From positions 1-64,000 of the forward strand of contig JBBQPZ010000020.1 of assembly GCA_038216655.1 (NCBI GenBank): a stretch of 64,000 bases of DNA. Reading direction: 5' to 3'. The stretch is from JAFDWR01 sp038216655. Its GTDB lineage: Bacteria > Armatimonadota > Fimbriimonadia > Fimbriimonadales > Fimbriimonadaceae. The notes below the pieces were generated by a model that had not been told where the DNA came from, did not search any database, and was given only the letters and a program-made list of their open reading frames with translations. Numbering within the stretch: the first letter of the stretch is position 1; every line of letters starts with the position of its first letter. The position numbers and the translations under genes were made by a program. Below are positions 8,430 to 17,212 of the stretch, one piece after another.

Positions 8430-9152
8430 CTAGCGAGATGCCAACTCCACTCGCTCCAAGGCCATTTCGAGGTCGTTGGGTGCACCTTGTCCGTGGTGAT
8501 CCCCACCCCGGATGAGCTCGTAAACCCGCGCGGCAAGCGCGGCCCCGATGACCGGACCCACTAAATAGGGCCAGACGAACCCCAGTGCCGATCCTCCCGC
8601 AAACAAGGCGGGAGCTAGGCTACGTGCAGGATTCATCGAACAACCGGTCAGAGGACCGCCAAACAGACCGCAAAGCGCCACCGCCATGCCGATCGCCAGA
8701 CCGGGAACTGCCCCGCTAACCCTCCGATCTGTGGCCACTGAGATGATGACGAGCATCAAGAAGAAGCTCAGAATTCCCTCCACCCCCACGCACCGCGCCA
8801 GGTCGATGGCCGGGACGGTGGCTCCAAAGTGGACCGCCGCCGCTTGGGTTCCAAACAGCAGCAAGTGCATCGCACTCGCAGCAAGAGCGCCCAGCAATTA
8901 GGCTCCGACATACATCGGTACGAACCGCCACGGAAACCTCCTCGCGACCGCAAACCCGATCGTGACCGCAGGGTTGAAGTGCGCCGCCGAGATGTGGCCG
9001 AGTGCGTAGATCGCGGCCGCGACGGTCAGGCCAAATACGGCATTTACCTCCAGGTGAGCCGTCGGCGAACCCGCCAAAGTTGCCTTTGCTCCGCATCCGA
9101 AAAACACGATCGCAAAAGTGCCCAGCGCCTCGGCCACGCACCGACGCCGCAT
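8430..9152 (-). pseudogene. Aquaporin (MIP family), interrupted by an in-frame TAA
   Basis: The frame encodes MRRRCVAEALGTFAIVFFG and the first NPA box (HFNPAVTIGF), as far as MYVGA. A TAA (8898-8900) follows. The same frame continues LLGALAASAM to the second NPA box (MNPARSLAPAL) and a normal C-terminus, 240 codons in all. Most MIP proteins read Y-x-x-A-Q-x-x-G-A here, so TAA replaces the conserved Gln; one C-to-T change (CAA to TAA) explains it. Intact, it would be a six-helix channel. Its place behind arsR and an arsC remnant matches AqpS-type As(III) channels. A restart after the stop could only yield a half channel. Confidence 0.85.
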
Positions 9153-9242
9153 CTAGACCTTCACCTCGATCGAGTCGAGAAGCGCCTCTGCCATCTGCGA
9201 CCGACCCGCGTTACGAACGCAGACAAATAACCCCGTCTTCAA
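9153..9242 (-). pseudogene. arsC: Truncated arsC (low-MW phosphatase-type arsenate reductase)
   Basis: A TTG start with GGAGG about 9 bases upstream opens a 29-residue frame. It begins MKTGLFVCVRNAGRSQ, continues MAEALLDS, and stops at a TAG directly before the aquaporin ATG. FVCVxNAGRSQMAEAL is the P-loop start of thioredoxin-coupled ArsC; the family is normally about 130-140 residues, so about 100 residues, including the redox cysteines, are missing. The stub is in frame with the aquaporin, with one stop codon between them. Best read as a deletion remnant that left arsC's start joined to the aquaporin gene. Confidence 0.78.
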
Positions 9243-9340
9243 GCCTGCTTCACCTCCCGAATGGAGCGCCGCCTCGCCGCTTTTTTGGCGAGCCCAAATC
9301 GCTAACGCACTCGGTTAGGTCGTTAGTTGACATAAGCTCC

Positions 9341-9688
9341 TTAGCAGCAGTCCGTCTGGCTCGAGGCGTCGTTGAAAAAAGCTGTGAGGCGGGCGACGGA
9401 TTCCCGATTCACGCTGCAGATCATGTGCTTGCCCCGTCGCTCGACGAGGATGAGACCGGCCCGGCGAAGCTTGTCCAGGTGGAACGAGACCGTCGAGGTG
9501 ATCTTCTCCCCTCCGGTGATGTGGCAGCAAACTTCGCCTGCGGTCATCGCCTCCGAGATGCGTGAAACATCCCCCCCCCCGTCAGTCACCGCCACCGGGC
9601 AGCAACAGCCGAGCAGCAACTGAAAAATGTGAGCGCGAGTCGGCTCCCCGAGAGCGCTGCACATCGTCGAAAGCTCTTTGTGATCCAC
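9341..9688 (-). CDS. arsR: ArsR-family metalloregulator
   Basis: 115 residues from the GTG at 9688 (GTG 9703 and ATG 9664 are alternatives); much longer frames would run through the operator. MCSALGEPTRAHIFQLL begins the winged helix. The recognition helix is ITSTVSFHLDKLRRAGLI, followed by the wing VERRGKHMICSV. Cysteines cluster in LLLGCCCPVAV, GEVCCH and the C-terminal QTDCC and could bind As(III). It is the first gene of an arsR-arsC-aquaporin order on one strand. A run of 10 C on the + strand (about 9570-9580) lies inside the gene and is a spot for sequencing or replication slippage. Confidence 0.82.
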   Translation of the reverse strand: MDHKELSTMCSALGEPTRAHIFQLLLGCCCPVAVTDGGGDVSRISEAMTAGEVCCHITGGEKITSTVSFHLDKLRRAGLILVERRGKHMICSVNRESVARLTAFFNDASSQTDCC

Positions 9689-9707
9689 AAATTGATTATG
9701 CACTACG

Positions 9708-9725
9708 TTTCTATAAATATAGAAA
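9708..9725 (-). promoter_or_regulatory. Probable ArsR operator
   Basis: TTTCTATA-AA-TATAGAAA, an 8-bp perfect inverted repeat with a 2-base centre, sits 20-37 bases upstream of the chosen arsR start. A TATATT hexamer inside it could be the -10 box. AT-rich inverted repeats overlapping the promoter are typical of ArsR/SmtB autorepression. Confidence 0.7.
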
Positions 9726-9898
9726 TGTATTGCTCCATCTACGATTGCGGTTGACTTTCGGAAGATCCTGAAGCCTAGGCAATAGAGGAGACAACCAAGA
9801 GCGTCTTGAGAGTACTTAAGACCGACAAGAACATCCGATGTGTGCAGGAATTCCCGCATCACTCCAGAGCGTTATCTCAACCCTCTCTGCCCAATCCC

Positions 9899-12130
9899 TC
9901 ACTTCGAGGCGGTCCGGCCGAACATCCGCAGAATCGAAATGACGTCGCTGAAGTTGGAAATCTTGTTCATCACCTGCTGGAGGTGCGTCGTGTCGGTGAC
10001 GTCAATGGTGACGTCGATCTCGGCGGTTTGATTCTGCAGAGTTCGGATCTTAGCCGCTGACACGTTGGTTTTCGACTCGCCGAAGATCGTCGAGATGTCC
10101 ATCAGAAGGCCCTGGCGATTGACGGAGATGATCCTCAGTGCCACCGCATAGGGGTTGCCGTCGGTGGGCCACTCGTACTTGAGCAGCCGTTCCGCCTCGG
10201 TCGCCGCGAGGTTCATTGCGTTGGGGCAGACCTTTCGGTGAATCATAATGCCGCGTCCGCGAGTTACGTAGCCGACCACCTCGTCGCCAGGAATCGGGCT
10301 GCAGCATTTGGCCCGGCTGAGCATCACGTTCTCGATCCCCTTAGTGACGAGTGTTAGGCGGCCTTCCTTGGTGCGCGAGACCTCGATCCGGTCGACCGCG
10401 GCCTGCTCCTGCACCAAACCCCGCATCTTCACGATGGCGGTATGGACCCCGATGAGGCCGAGGCCGACCCGCGAAAGAAAATCCTGACCCGTCTCGCAGC
10501 CGGTCATCGTCTTGGCAACAATGTTCAGCTTCTCTTCGCCGAGGTAATTCTTCGGTTCGAGCCCGAGAGAGCGGAGTTCCTTGTCGAGGATTTCCCTGCC
10601 CCGGGAGGCATCCTCGGTCTTGCTAAGCTTGCGGAAGTGGCTGCGGAGCTTGTTGCGGGTGTGCGCCGACTTGACGAACTCGAGCCAGTCGAGGCTCGGA
10701 GATGCGTTCGAACGGTTAATCAACTCGACGACATCGCCGTTCTTAAGCTCGGTGCTGAGCGGCACAATTGAGCCATTCACCTTCGCCCCGACGAGCGTCA
10801 TGCCGAGGTGGGTGTGAACCCGGAACGCGAAGTCGACGGTGGTCGATTCTTTGGGGAGGTCGATAACATCTCCCTTCGGAGTGAACACAAACACCTGCTC
10901 GCTGAAGAGATCGGTCGAAAGCGACCGGAGGAAGTCGGAGCTAGTGCGGGCGTCGGTGGACCAGTCGAAAAGCTGCTCCCTTAGCTGCTTGAGACGCGAA
11001 GTCTCGTCGAGCGAAGCCTTCCCTTCCTTATAGGTCCAGTGGGCGGCCACGCCGAATTCGGCGACTTGGTGCATCGCAAGGGTTCGGATCTGAACCTCAA
11101 GCGGGCTCCCTCCCGGCCCGACGACCTTCGTGTGGAGCGACTGATAGCCGTTCGGCTTCGGGCGGGCGATGTAATCGTAGAACAGGCTCGCGATCGGAAT
11201 CCAGGTGTCGTGAACGATCCCAAGCGCTAGATAGCAATCGCTCTTTTCGTTGACGATCACCCGCAAAGCCAGCAGATCGTAGATCTCCTCGAACTCAAGG
11301 CCCTGCTTGACCATCTTGTTGAAGATGGAATACAGGTGCTTCGGGCGGCCCTTGATCTCGACCAGCGCGATCCCCCGCTGCTCGAATTTCTCCTTGAGCG
11401 TCCGGATCGCCAGGTTAAGTTGCTCTTCCCTTTCCTTACGGGATTTGCCCACCAGCTCGCTAACTTCGGCGAACTCCTTCGGGTGCAGGTGCTGGAACGC
11501 GAGGTCTTCGAGTTGCCACTTGATCTGCCAGATCCCAAGTCGCGCCGCGAGCGGCGCGTAAACATCGAGCGTCTCGTTGGCAATGCGCGTGCGCTTCTCG
11601 GGGGGCAAGGCATCGAGGGTCTGCATGTTATGCAGGCGATCGGCGAGCTTGATGACCATGACCCGAAAGTCCTTGGCCATCGCGAGAAGCATCTTGCGGA
11701 GGCTCTCGGCCGCGCGGGCGGTCTCGGCCGCGGCGCGCTGCCGCGCATTCAAGTCGGCGACGAGATTGAATTTGAGCTTAGTGACGCCCTCGACGAGGTG
11801 GAGCACGTCCGCGCCGAACGCCCTCTCGATCACCTCAGCCGAAACCGCGAGGCTATCCTCGACCACATCGTGCAACAGGGCCGCGATGAGGGTGTCGTCG
11901 TCCATCTGCAGGTTGACGAGCGACCGCGCTACCGCCAGAGGATGAAGGATGTACGGCTCGCCAGAGGAGCGCGTCTGGCCCGAATGGGCCTTCTCGGCGA
12001 GGATATAGGCGTAACGAATCTTCGGGATAGCCGCGTCGGGCCGCTGGTCTCGGACGGCATCCAGCAACTCGTGGAGCCCCTCGGGATCCTCCCAGTCTGC
12101 CGGTATGTTAAGGGCCGCCATTGTCGCCAT
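9899..12130 (-). CDS. rel: Bifunctional (p)ppGpp synthetase/hydrolase (Rel/SpoT)
   Basis: 743 residues with the full long-RSH layout. The HD hydrolase domain spans about 40-190, with SSGEPYILHPLAVA and the HDVVED motif, so hydrolysis should work. The synthetase domain spans about 240-350, with the RPKPNGYQSLHTKV motif. A TGS domain lies at about 385-450 (VFVFTPKGDVIDLPKEST), then helical and zinc-finger regions (RAKCCSPIPGDEVVGYVTRGRG), and a C-terminal ACT domain from about 660. It sets alarmone levels during amino acid starvation. It is probably the only long RSH of this genome, but the window cannot show that. It ends 36 bases past the arsR upstream region. Confidence 0.95.
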   Translation of the reverse strand: MATMAALNIPADWEDPEGLHELLDAVRDQRPDAAIPKIRYAYILAEKAHSGQTRSSGEPYILHPLAVARSLVNLQMDDDTLIAALLHDVVEDSLAVSAEVIERAFGADVLHLVEGVTKLKFNLVADLNARQRAAAETARAAESLRKMLLAMAKDFRVMVIKLADRLHNMQTLDALPPEKRTRIANETLDVYAPLAARLGIWQIKWQLEDLAFQHLHPKEFAEVSELVGKSRKEREEQLNLAIRTLKEKFEQRGIALVEIKGRPKHLYSIFNKMVKQGLEFEEIYDLLALRVIVNEKSDCYLALGIVHDTWIPIASLFYDYIARPKPNGYQSLHTKVVGPGGSPLEVQIRTLAMHQVAEFGVAAHWTYKEGKASLDETSRLKQLREQLFDWSTDARTSSDFLRSLSTDLFSEQVFVFTPKGDVIDLPKESTTVDFAFRVHTHLGMTLVGAKVNGSIVPLSTELKNGDVVELINRSNASPSLDWLEFVKSAHTRNKLRSHFRKLSKTEDASRGREILDKELRSLGLEPKNYLGEEKLNIVAKTMTGCETGQDFLSRVGLGLIGVHTAIVKMRGLVQEQAAVDRIEVSRTKEGRLTLVTKGIENVMLSRAKCCSPIPGDEVVGYVTRGRGIMIHRKVCPNAMNLAATEAERLLKYEWPTDGNPYAVALRIISVNRQGLLMDISTIFGESKTNVSAAKIRTLQNQTAEIDVTIDVTDTTHLQQVMNKISNFSDVISILRMFGRTASK

Positions 12131-12195
12131 GGTGTCGCCTGACTGCCAATCCGACCAAGCGACGTTGCTTAGAGGTGTGGTGAGTTCAGTATAAC

Positions 12196-12933
12196 TTACG
12201 CCTTTTCAGGCTGGCGTGCGGCCAGGATGCGCCGCACTTCCTCCGCTTGTTCAGGCGTATCGACGGCCAACTCCGAGCCCTGTCCCTCAAACATGGAAAT
12301 CGAGAAACCCAACTCAAGGAATCTGAGCTGTTCCAAACTCTCGGTTCGCTCCAGCGGCGTAGGTCCAGAGGCGGCAAACGCCAGAAGGGCGGGTCGCCGA
12401 TAGGCGTACAGCCCGATGTGCTTGTAAACCGGATTCACTCGGGGGTTGCGCGCAAAAGGAATGGTATGGCGACTGAAATAGAGCGCCTTCTCGGACTGGG
12501 CCATCACCACCTTGACGACGGCGGGGTTCTCCAACTCCTCGTCCGGGCAAACCGCATACAGCGAGCCCACTTCGCGGTGAGGGTCTTCCAACATGGGACG
12601 CGCCAGGGCGCGAATGCTCGCCGGCTGGATCAAAGGCTCATCGCCCTGCACGTTCACGTACAAATCCGCAGGGTGCTTGTGAGAGACCTCGACGATCCGA
12701 TCGGTTCCACTTGGGTGGTCGATGCGCGTCCGCACCGCCTCGACCCCAAATCCCGCGCACGCATCAAGAATCTCGTCATCCGGGGTCGCCACGAGCACCT
12801 GCTCGGCCACCCGCGCCTCCCTCGCCGCCTCCACCACCCACTGGATCATCGGCTTCCCCATCAGGTCGCACAGAGGCTTACCGGGGAATCGGGTGCTCGC
12901 CATTCGGGCGGGAATCACGATGATGCAGCGCAT
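12196..12933 (-). CDS. kdsB: 3-deoxy-manno-octulosonate cytidylyltransferase
   Basis: 245 residues, standard for KdsB, which makes CMP-Kdo from CTP and Kdo for LPS inner core. The nucleotide-binding start is IIVIPARMASTRFPGKPL; LYVNVQGDEPLIQP carries the metal-binding Asp. The C-terminal YKHIGLYAYRRPALLAF and LEQLRFLELG stretches are family-typical. Its presence argues for a diderm cell with Kdo-containing LPS. No other Kdo gene is adjacent. It lies 65 bases upstream of rel on the same strand. Confidence 0.95.
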   Translation of the reverse strand: MRCIIVIPARMASTRFPGKPLCDLMGKPMIQWVVEAAREARVAEQVLVATPDDEILDACAGFGVEAVRTRIDHPSGTDRIVEVSHKHPADLYVNVQGDEPLIQPASIRALARPMLEDPHREVGSLYAVCPDEELENPAVVKVVMAQSEKALYFSRHTIPFARNPRVNPVYKHIGLYAYRRPALLAFAASGPTPLERTESLEQLRFLELGFSISMFEGQGSELAVDTPEQAEEVRRILAARQPEKA

Positions 12934-12962
12934 CGCCAGAGGCTACCCGTCCGCCCAAAAAG

Positions 12963-12999
12963 GGCAAAAGAAAGGCACCCCGCCAAAGCGGAGCGCCTT
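12963..12999 (-). terminator. Intrinsic terminator behind the GGDEF gene and small ORF
   Basis: On the minus strand AAGGCGCTCCGC pairs with GCGGGGTGCCTT (12 bp with two G-U pairs, TTTG loop), followed by TCTTTTGCCCTTTTT. It separates the unit upstream from kdsB. Confidence 0.7.
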
Positions 13000-13059
13000 C
13001 TCTGTTCCAGGGAGGAGGGGTTCATTACGAATCCCGCCGAATCCTAAGTTGCGAGTTCG

Positions 13060-13101
13060 CTAAAACCCACAACCTCCCCGGTGTTTACGTTCACTTATCA
13101 T
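13060..13101 (-). CDS. Thirteen-codon ORF with a very strong Shine-Dalgarno
   Basis: The minus strand has AAAAGGAGGTGG (13111-13122), a near-perfect complement of the 16S tail, then ATG at 13101 and a 13-residue frame MISERKHRGGCGF with stop TAG. An overlapping GTG two bases after the SD would give only MNE. The unit lies between the stop of the GGDEF gene (13189) and an intrinsic terminator (12963-12999). I do not recognise it. It could be a leader or regulatory micropeptide, or the SD-like sequence may belong to a small RNA. Confidence 0.35.
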   Translation of the reverse strand: MISERKHRGGCGF

Positions 13102-13188
13102 TCGTTCACACCACCTCCTTTTGTTTAGAGTCAATGGGATATACGAGCGCAAAGACCCAATTGGTTCTCAAATGGGTCCAATGATCGC

Positions 13189-15114
13189 TTAACTGGCAAG
13201 CTTCAATTCTTGGATATCGTCGAGGTCCCGAGCATGGGCGACGCGGTTTCGGCCGGTCTTCTTGGCCAGATAGAGCGCCTTGTCGGACTGCGCGATCAGC
13301 TCCGCGCGGGAGCGGGTTGTCGGAGTCCAACTGGCAACTCCAAAGCTCGCGGTGACCATCAAGCCGTCGGGTTGCGAGGATTCGATCGCGGCCCGCATCG
13401 CCTCGGCAATCTCCATCGCCTTCTCTTCTCCAATCCCCGGAAGGACTGCCACAAACTCTTCCCCTCCGTACCGACAGGCGACGCCAGAGCTGCCCACTAC
13501 GCGCCGAAGTTCGCTTGCCACCACTTTGAGCACCCGGTCACCCTCAGGATGGCCGTGCGCGTCGTTCAGAAGCTTGAAATGGTCGACATCGGCGAGAATG
13601 ACCGAAAGCGGCACCCCCTGATCTACGGAGCAGTCGAATTCCCGTTCGAGCCGGTCTTGGAAAGCCCGGTGGTTATTGAGCCCGGTCAAGCCGTCCGTTG
13701 AGGCCAACGCGCTAAGTTGCGCGTTCGCCACCTGGAGTTCGCCTTTCTGGCGCTCCAGCTCCTGCGAATACTCATTGATCCGGACCATGTTCTGTTCGAT
13801 CTCATGCTCGAACTTCCGGCGTTCCGTGAGGTTAAGAGAGGTCCCGATTCCTGCGACGACGGCTCCAGTCGAGTCTCGGATGGGGAACGACGTGGTCTGA
13901 AGGACCAATTCCTGGCCATCCCGACGCTTGAACGTCCACTCCGAAACCGACGACTCATTTCCATCAAAAACCCGCGACACCGCGTCGCGAGCGCTCGGCT
14001 CCGCTTGAGGATGGCCGAGGCCATCCCACATCGGTCGCCAAAGCACCTCAAATGCCGCATAGCCGTACAACTCTTCCGCGGCATGGTTCCACGCATGCAA
14101 GACACCGTCCGCGTCGAAGCTGAAGCAGGCCACCGGTACACCCTGAAAGAGATCCTCAGCCCTTCGGGCCGCCTGCTCCTGCAGGTTCTTCGCCGCTTCC
14201 AAGGAGGCGGCAAGCTGTTCGAGATGTTGCTTCTGCAGTTCAGTTTCCCGATTCTGTCGGGCAAGCTCGGCGCTCTGCTCTTCGAGGCGAAGTTTGGTCG
14301 CGTGGAGCTGTTCGTTCTGCTGCTCCAACTCGACCTGCTGCGTGGCAAGGACCCGGCGCTGATCTTCGAGATTCCGGTTGCGCTCGTTGAGCACAAGGTT
14401 CTGCCCTTCGATTTGCGTCTGCAATCCCCGTACCTGAGCCAGCGAGGAGCGCATCCCCTTCAGGATGGGCCGGAAGATGTACATCGCCTGGGCGAGCAGG
14501 GTCATGATGAACATGCCGAGCATGAACATCGCCGTACGCCGGGTTCCTTCCATCGACGTTGTCGCCTGGGTGACGAGGGCGCGGTTGAACTCGTTCATGC
14601 TTCGAACGTAGCTACGCGCCTTATCGACGATATCCTCGGCCTCATGACGACGCGCCACTGCATTCCGATCCCGGGCGTAACCATACTGGAAGTCCACCGC
14701 CGCTCGCTCCAAGCTGCCGAACCCCTTTTGCACCGGAGTCCATAGGCTCGACTGCTGCCGGACCTCGAAGTCTCGGAGCCCCTTTTGAACCTCGGACCGG
14801 ATTGCCTGACGCTCAATATCCGCCATTTCCTGGAGGGTCCAAGCAAACTCTCGCTCGGCTCGCTCCGTGGCGACGGGAGAACGGTGCCCACTCATGATCA
14901 GCGCGTTCTTGGCCAGGGATTCGGCCCGGTTTCGCTGCGAGCCGATCTGATCGACCATCTGGCCGAACTCACTGGACTCTTGCAGAGAATGCATCACGAT
15001 CAGGTTGACCGCGATGAACGCCAGCACCATGACGACAAAGGAGATCGTCGACACCCGAAGGCTCCACCCCGGGTCGAGGCGGCGGAATGTAGGTGGCGTT
15101 GGCAAAGGCAGCAT
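13189..15114 (-). CDS. Membrane-bound diguanylate cyclase with PAS domain
   Basis: 641 residues. Transmembrane segment 1 is about 23-46 (VSTISFVVMVLAFIAVNLIV). An extracytoplasmic helical sensor of about 150 residues resembles CHASE3. Transmembrane segment 2 follows (MFMLGMFIMTLLAQAMYIF), then a long coiled coil with many Q/E residues. A PAS domain spans about 315-435 (GVPVACFSFDADGVLHAWNH). A GGDEF domain occupies the last 175 residues (DGLTGLNNHRAFQDRLEREF; active site RYGGEEF). The RxxD inhibitory site is not seen before GGEEF (the position reads GSSG), so product inhibition may be absent. It should make c-di-GMP in response to an external or redox/ligand cue. Confidence 0.92.
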   Translation of the reverse strand: MLPLPTPPTFRRLDPGWSLRVSTISFVVMVLAFIAVNLIVMHSLQESSEFGQMVDQIGSQRNRAESLAKNALIMSGHRSPVATERAEREFAWTLQEMADIERQAIRSEVQKGLRDFEVRQQSSLWTPVQKGFGSLERAAVDFQYGYARDRNAVARRHEAEDIVDKARSYVRSMNEFNRALVTQATTSMEGTRRTAMFMLGMFIMTLLAQAMYIFRPILKGMRSSLAQVRGLQTQIEGQNLVLNERNRNLEDQRRVLATQQVELEQQNEQLHATKLRLEEQSAELARQNRETELQKQHLEQLAASLEAAKNLQEQAARRAEDLFQGVPVACFSFDADGVLHAWNHAAEELYGYAAFEVLWRPMWDGLGHPQAEPSARDAVSRVFDGNESSVSEWTFKRRDGQELVLQTTSFPIRDSTGAVVAGIGTSLNLTERRKFEHEIEQNMVRINEYSQELERQKGELQVANAQLSALASTDGLTGLNNHRAFQDRLEREFDCSVDQGVPLSVILADVDHFKLLNDAHGHPEGDRVLKVVASELRRVVGSSGVACRYGGEEFVAVLPGIGEEKAMEIAEAMRAAIESSQPDGLMVTASFGVASWTPTTRSRAELIAQSDKALYLAKKTGRNRVAHARDLDDIQELKLAS

Positions 15115-15174
15115 GGCATTCGGGCGCGAGATGGCCCTAGGTCATGATCGGCAGAAATTCCGGCTCCTTTGAGG

Positions 15175-15211
15175 CTAAACGGCCCGCGCCATTGCAATAG
15201 TTGCGCGGGCC
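15175..15211 (-). terminator. Terminator of pdhAB
   Basis: GGCCCGCGC (15181-15189) and GCGCGGGCC (15203-15211) form a perfect 9-bp stem. On the minus strand it is followed by GTTTAG, 17 bases after the pdhB stop. Confidence 0.7.
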
Positions 15212-15227
15212 AGATTCGAGAATATTC

Positions 15228-16202
15228 TTAGAGAATCATCTCAATCGCTCGCATGACGTCGGCATCGTCCGGAATGCATTCCAGTTCCAGCACGCGCGAG
15301 TACGGCATCGGCACGTTCAGCCCGCCCACTCGACCCACCGGTGCATCGAGATCGTCGAAGCAGGATTCGCTGATCCGAGCATGAATCTCGGCCCCGAATC
15401 CGCCGCTCTTCCAGTCTTCGTACACCACGACGGCACGATGCGTCTTGCGCACCGAAGCGAAGATCGTCTCGGTGTCCAGCGGAAGGAGGGAACGAACGTC
15501 GACGACTTCGGCGTCGATGCCGCGCTTCTCCAGTTCCTCGGCCGCCTTGAGGCACACATGAACCATGCGGCTGTAGGCCACCAGGGTCAGGTCCTTCCCT
15601 TCCTTCGCGATGCGCGCCTTGCCGAACGGGATCGTGTAATTCGGATCCTCATTCACTTCCGACTTGGTCGCGTATAGGCCCGGATTCTCGACGAAGATGA
15701 CCGGGTTGTTGTCCCGGACCGCCGTGCGGAAGAGACCCCTCGCGCAATCTGCGGAAGCCGGCGCCACGACCTTCAGGCCGGGCACGTGGGCGTACCAGCC
15801 CTCCATCGAGTGCGAATGCTGGGCGGAAAGCTGATTTGCCGCACCGCTCGGACCACGAATCACCAGCGGCACCGTGATCTGACCGCCGGTCATGTAGTGA
15901 ACCTTCGCCGCGTGATTAATGATCTGGTCGAGCGCGAGGATTGAGAACGACATCGTCATCATCTCGACGATCGGCCTAAGACCCGCCATCGCCGCGCCAA
16001 TCGCGATGCCGGTGAACCCGGCTTCGGTGATCGGGGTATCGATAATGCGCTTCGGACCGAACTTCTCGAACAGGCCCTCGCTGAGTCGGAAGGTGCCCTT
16101 GTAGCGGCCGATGTCTTCACCCATCATGAAGACTTCTTGGTCGCGCTCCATCTCGTCGATGATCGACTGACGGATCGCATCGCGGAAGGTCATCACGGCC
16201 AT
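15228..16202 (-). CDS. pdhB: Pyruvate dehydrogenase E1 component, beta subunit
   Basis: 324 residues, usual length. MTFRDAIRQSIIDEMERDQEVFMMGEDIG opens the pyrimidine-binding fold (split here by my reading at MERD/QEVF), with GFTGIAIGAAMAGLRPIVE and QLSAQHSHSMEGWYAHVPGL as hallmark stretches. The transketolase C-terminal domain starts near 200. With PdhA it forms the alpha2beta2 ThDP-dependent decarboxylase of a 2-oxo acid dehydrogenase complex. Its ATG overlaps the pdhA stop by one base (TAATG), so translation is coupled. E2 and E3 are not in the window. A branched-chain 2-oxo acid role cannot be excluded from sequence alone. Confidence 0.93.
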   Translation of the reverse strand: MAVMTFRDAIRQSIIDEMERDQEVFMMGEDIGRYKGTFRLSEGLFEKFGPKRIIDTPITEAGFTGIAIGAAMAGLRPIVEMMTMSFSILALDQIINHAAKVHYMTGGQITVPLVIRGPSGAANQLSAQHSHSMEGWYAHVPGLKVVAPASADCARGLFRTAVRDNNPVIFVENPGLYATKSEVNEDPNYTIPFGKARIAKEGKDLTLVAYSRMVHVCLKAAEELEKRGIDAEVVDVRSLLPLDTETIFASVRKTHRAVVVYEDWKSGGFGAEIHARISESCFDDLDAPVGRVGGLNVPMPYSRVLELECIPDDADVMRAIEMIL

Positions 16203-17212
16203 TAGTGACCCACCTCAGGCGACATGTCGGTGTAGACGTTGTCGTAAACCTCTTCGGGCGCGGGATGCGGGGAGGCCATCGCCTTCTCGTAGATGTCGTC
16301 GACCTGGCCGATGATCTCTTGCTCGATCGCCTCCATCTTCTCGCGGTTCATGATGTTCCGCTTCTCAAGCTCGGTCTCAAGCCGGGCGATCGGGTCGCGT
16401 TTCCACGCCTCGTCTTCCTCGTCCTTGCTGCGGTACAGAGTGCGATCGTTGTCCGCCGCCCCGTGTCCGGCATAGCGGTAGGACATGATCTCGACGAAGT
16501 ACGGCTTCTGGTTCTCGCGAACCCAATCGATAATCCGCTGGGCGTCCTTCTTCATCTGAAGGGCGTCCATGCCGTCGAGTCGCTCACTCTTGATGTCAAA
16601 CGGCAGGCCGCGCTTCCAAAGCTCAGTGTCCGCCGCGTGGTACTCGAGACGGGTACCCATGGCAATCTCGTTGTTTTCGATGATAAAGATGCACGGCAGG
16701 TTCCAGAGGCTAGCCATGTTCAGTGTCTCGAACACGACGCCCTGGTTCGAAGCGCCATCTCCGAGGAAGTTCAGACAAACCTTGTCCTCGCCGCGGTAAG
16801 CCGAAGCGAACGCCAGACCGGCGCCGAGCGGGATGTGCCCGCCGACGATGCCCCATCCTCCGTAAAGACCCTTGGCCTTGTCGTAGATGTGCATCGAGCC
16901 GCCCTTGCCGCGGCTGGGGCCACCCGTACGACCACAGATCTCGGCCATGACCGCGACCGGGTCGGTACCCAGGAGCAGCGCGTGAGCGTGGTCGCGGTAA
17001 GCAGTGATGACGTAATCCTCACCCTTGCGGATGGAGTGCATCCAGCCGATCGCCAGCGCCTCCATACCGATGTAAACGTGCAGGTAGCCACCGGACTTAC
17101 CCTGACGGTAGGAGAAATTGCACTTCTCTTCGAAGTGGCGGATGAAAAGCATTTCGCGGAAATACTGTTCGAGTTCCGCAGGGGTTTCTGTTTTAACGGC
17201 TTCTTTGGCCAC
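16202..17212 (-). CDS. pdhA: Pyruvate dehydrogenase E1 component, alpha subunit
   Basis: 336 residues. YREMLFIRHFEEKCNFSYR near the N-terminus and GGYLHVYIGMEALAIG are typical of E1-alpha. The ThDP/Mg motif is GDGASNQGVVFETLNMASLW followed about 10 residues later by IENN. The phosphorylation-loop region YRYAGHGAADNDRTLYRSKDE is conserved. It lies first in a two-gene operon with pdhB. The ORF could extend upstream into basic sequence, but homologs start close to this ATG. Confidence 0.94.
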   Translation of the reverse strand: MAKEAVKTETPAELEQYFREMLFIRHFEEKCNFSYRQGKSGGYLHVYIGMEALAIGWMHSIRKGEDYVITAYRDHAHALLLGTDPVAVMAEICGRTGGPSRGKGGSMHIYDKAKGLYGGWGIVGGHIPLGAGLAFASAYRGEDKVCLNFLGDGASNQGVVFETLNMASLWNLPCIFIIENNEIAMGTRLEYHAADTELWKRGLPFDIKSERLDGMDALQMKKDAQRIIDWVRENQKPYFVEIMSYRYAGHGAADNDRTLYRSKDEEDEAWKRDPIARLETELEKRNIMNREKMEAIEQEIIGQVDDIYEKAMASPHPAPEEVYDNVYTDMSPEVGH

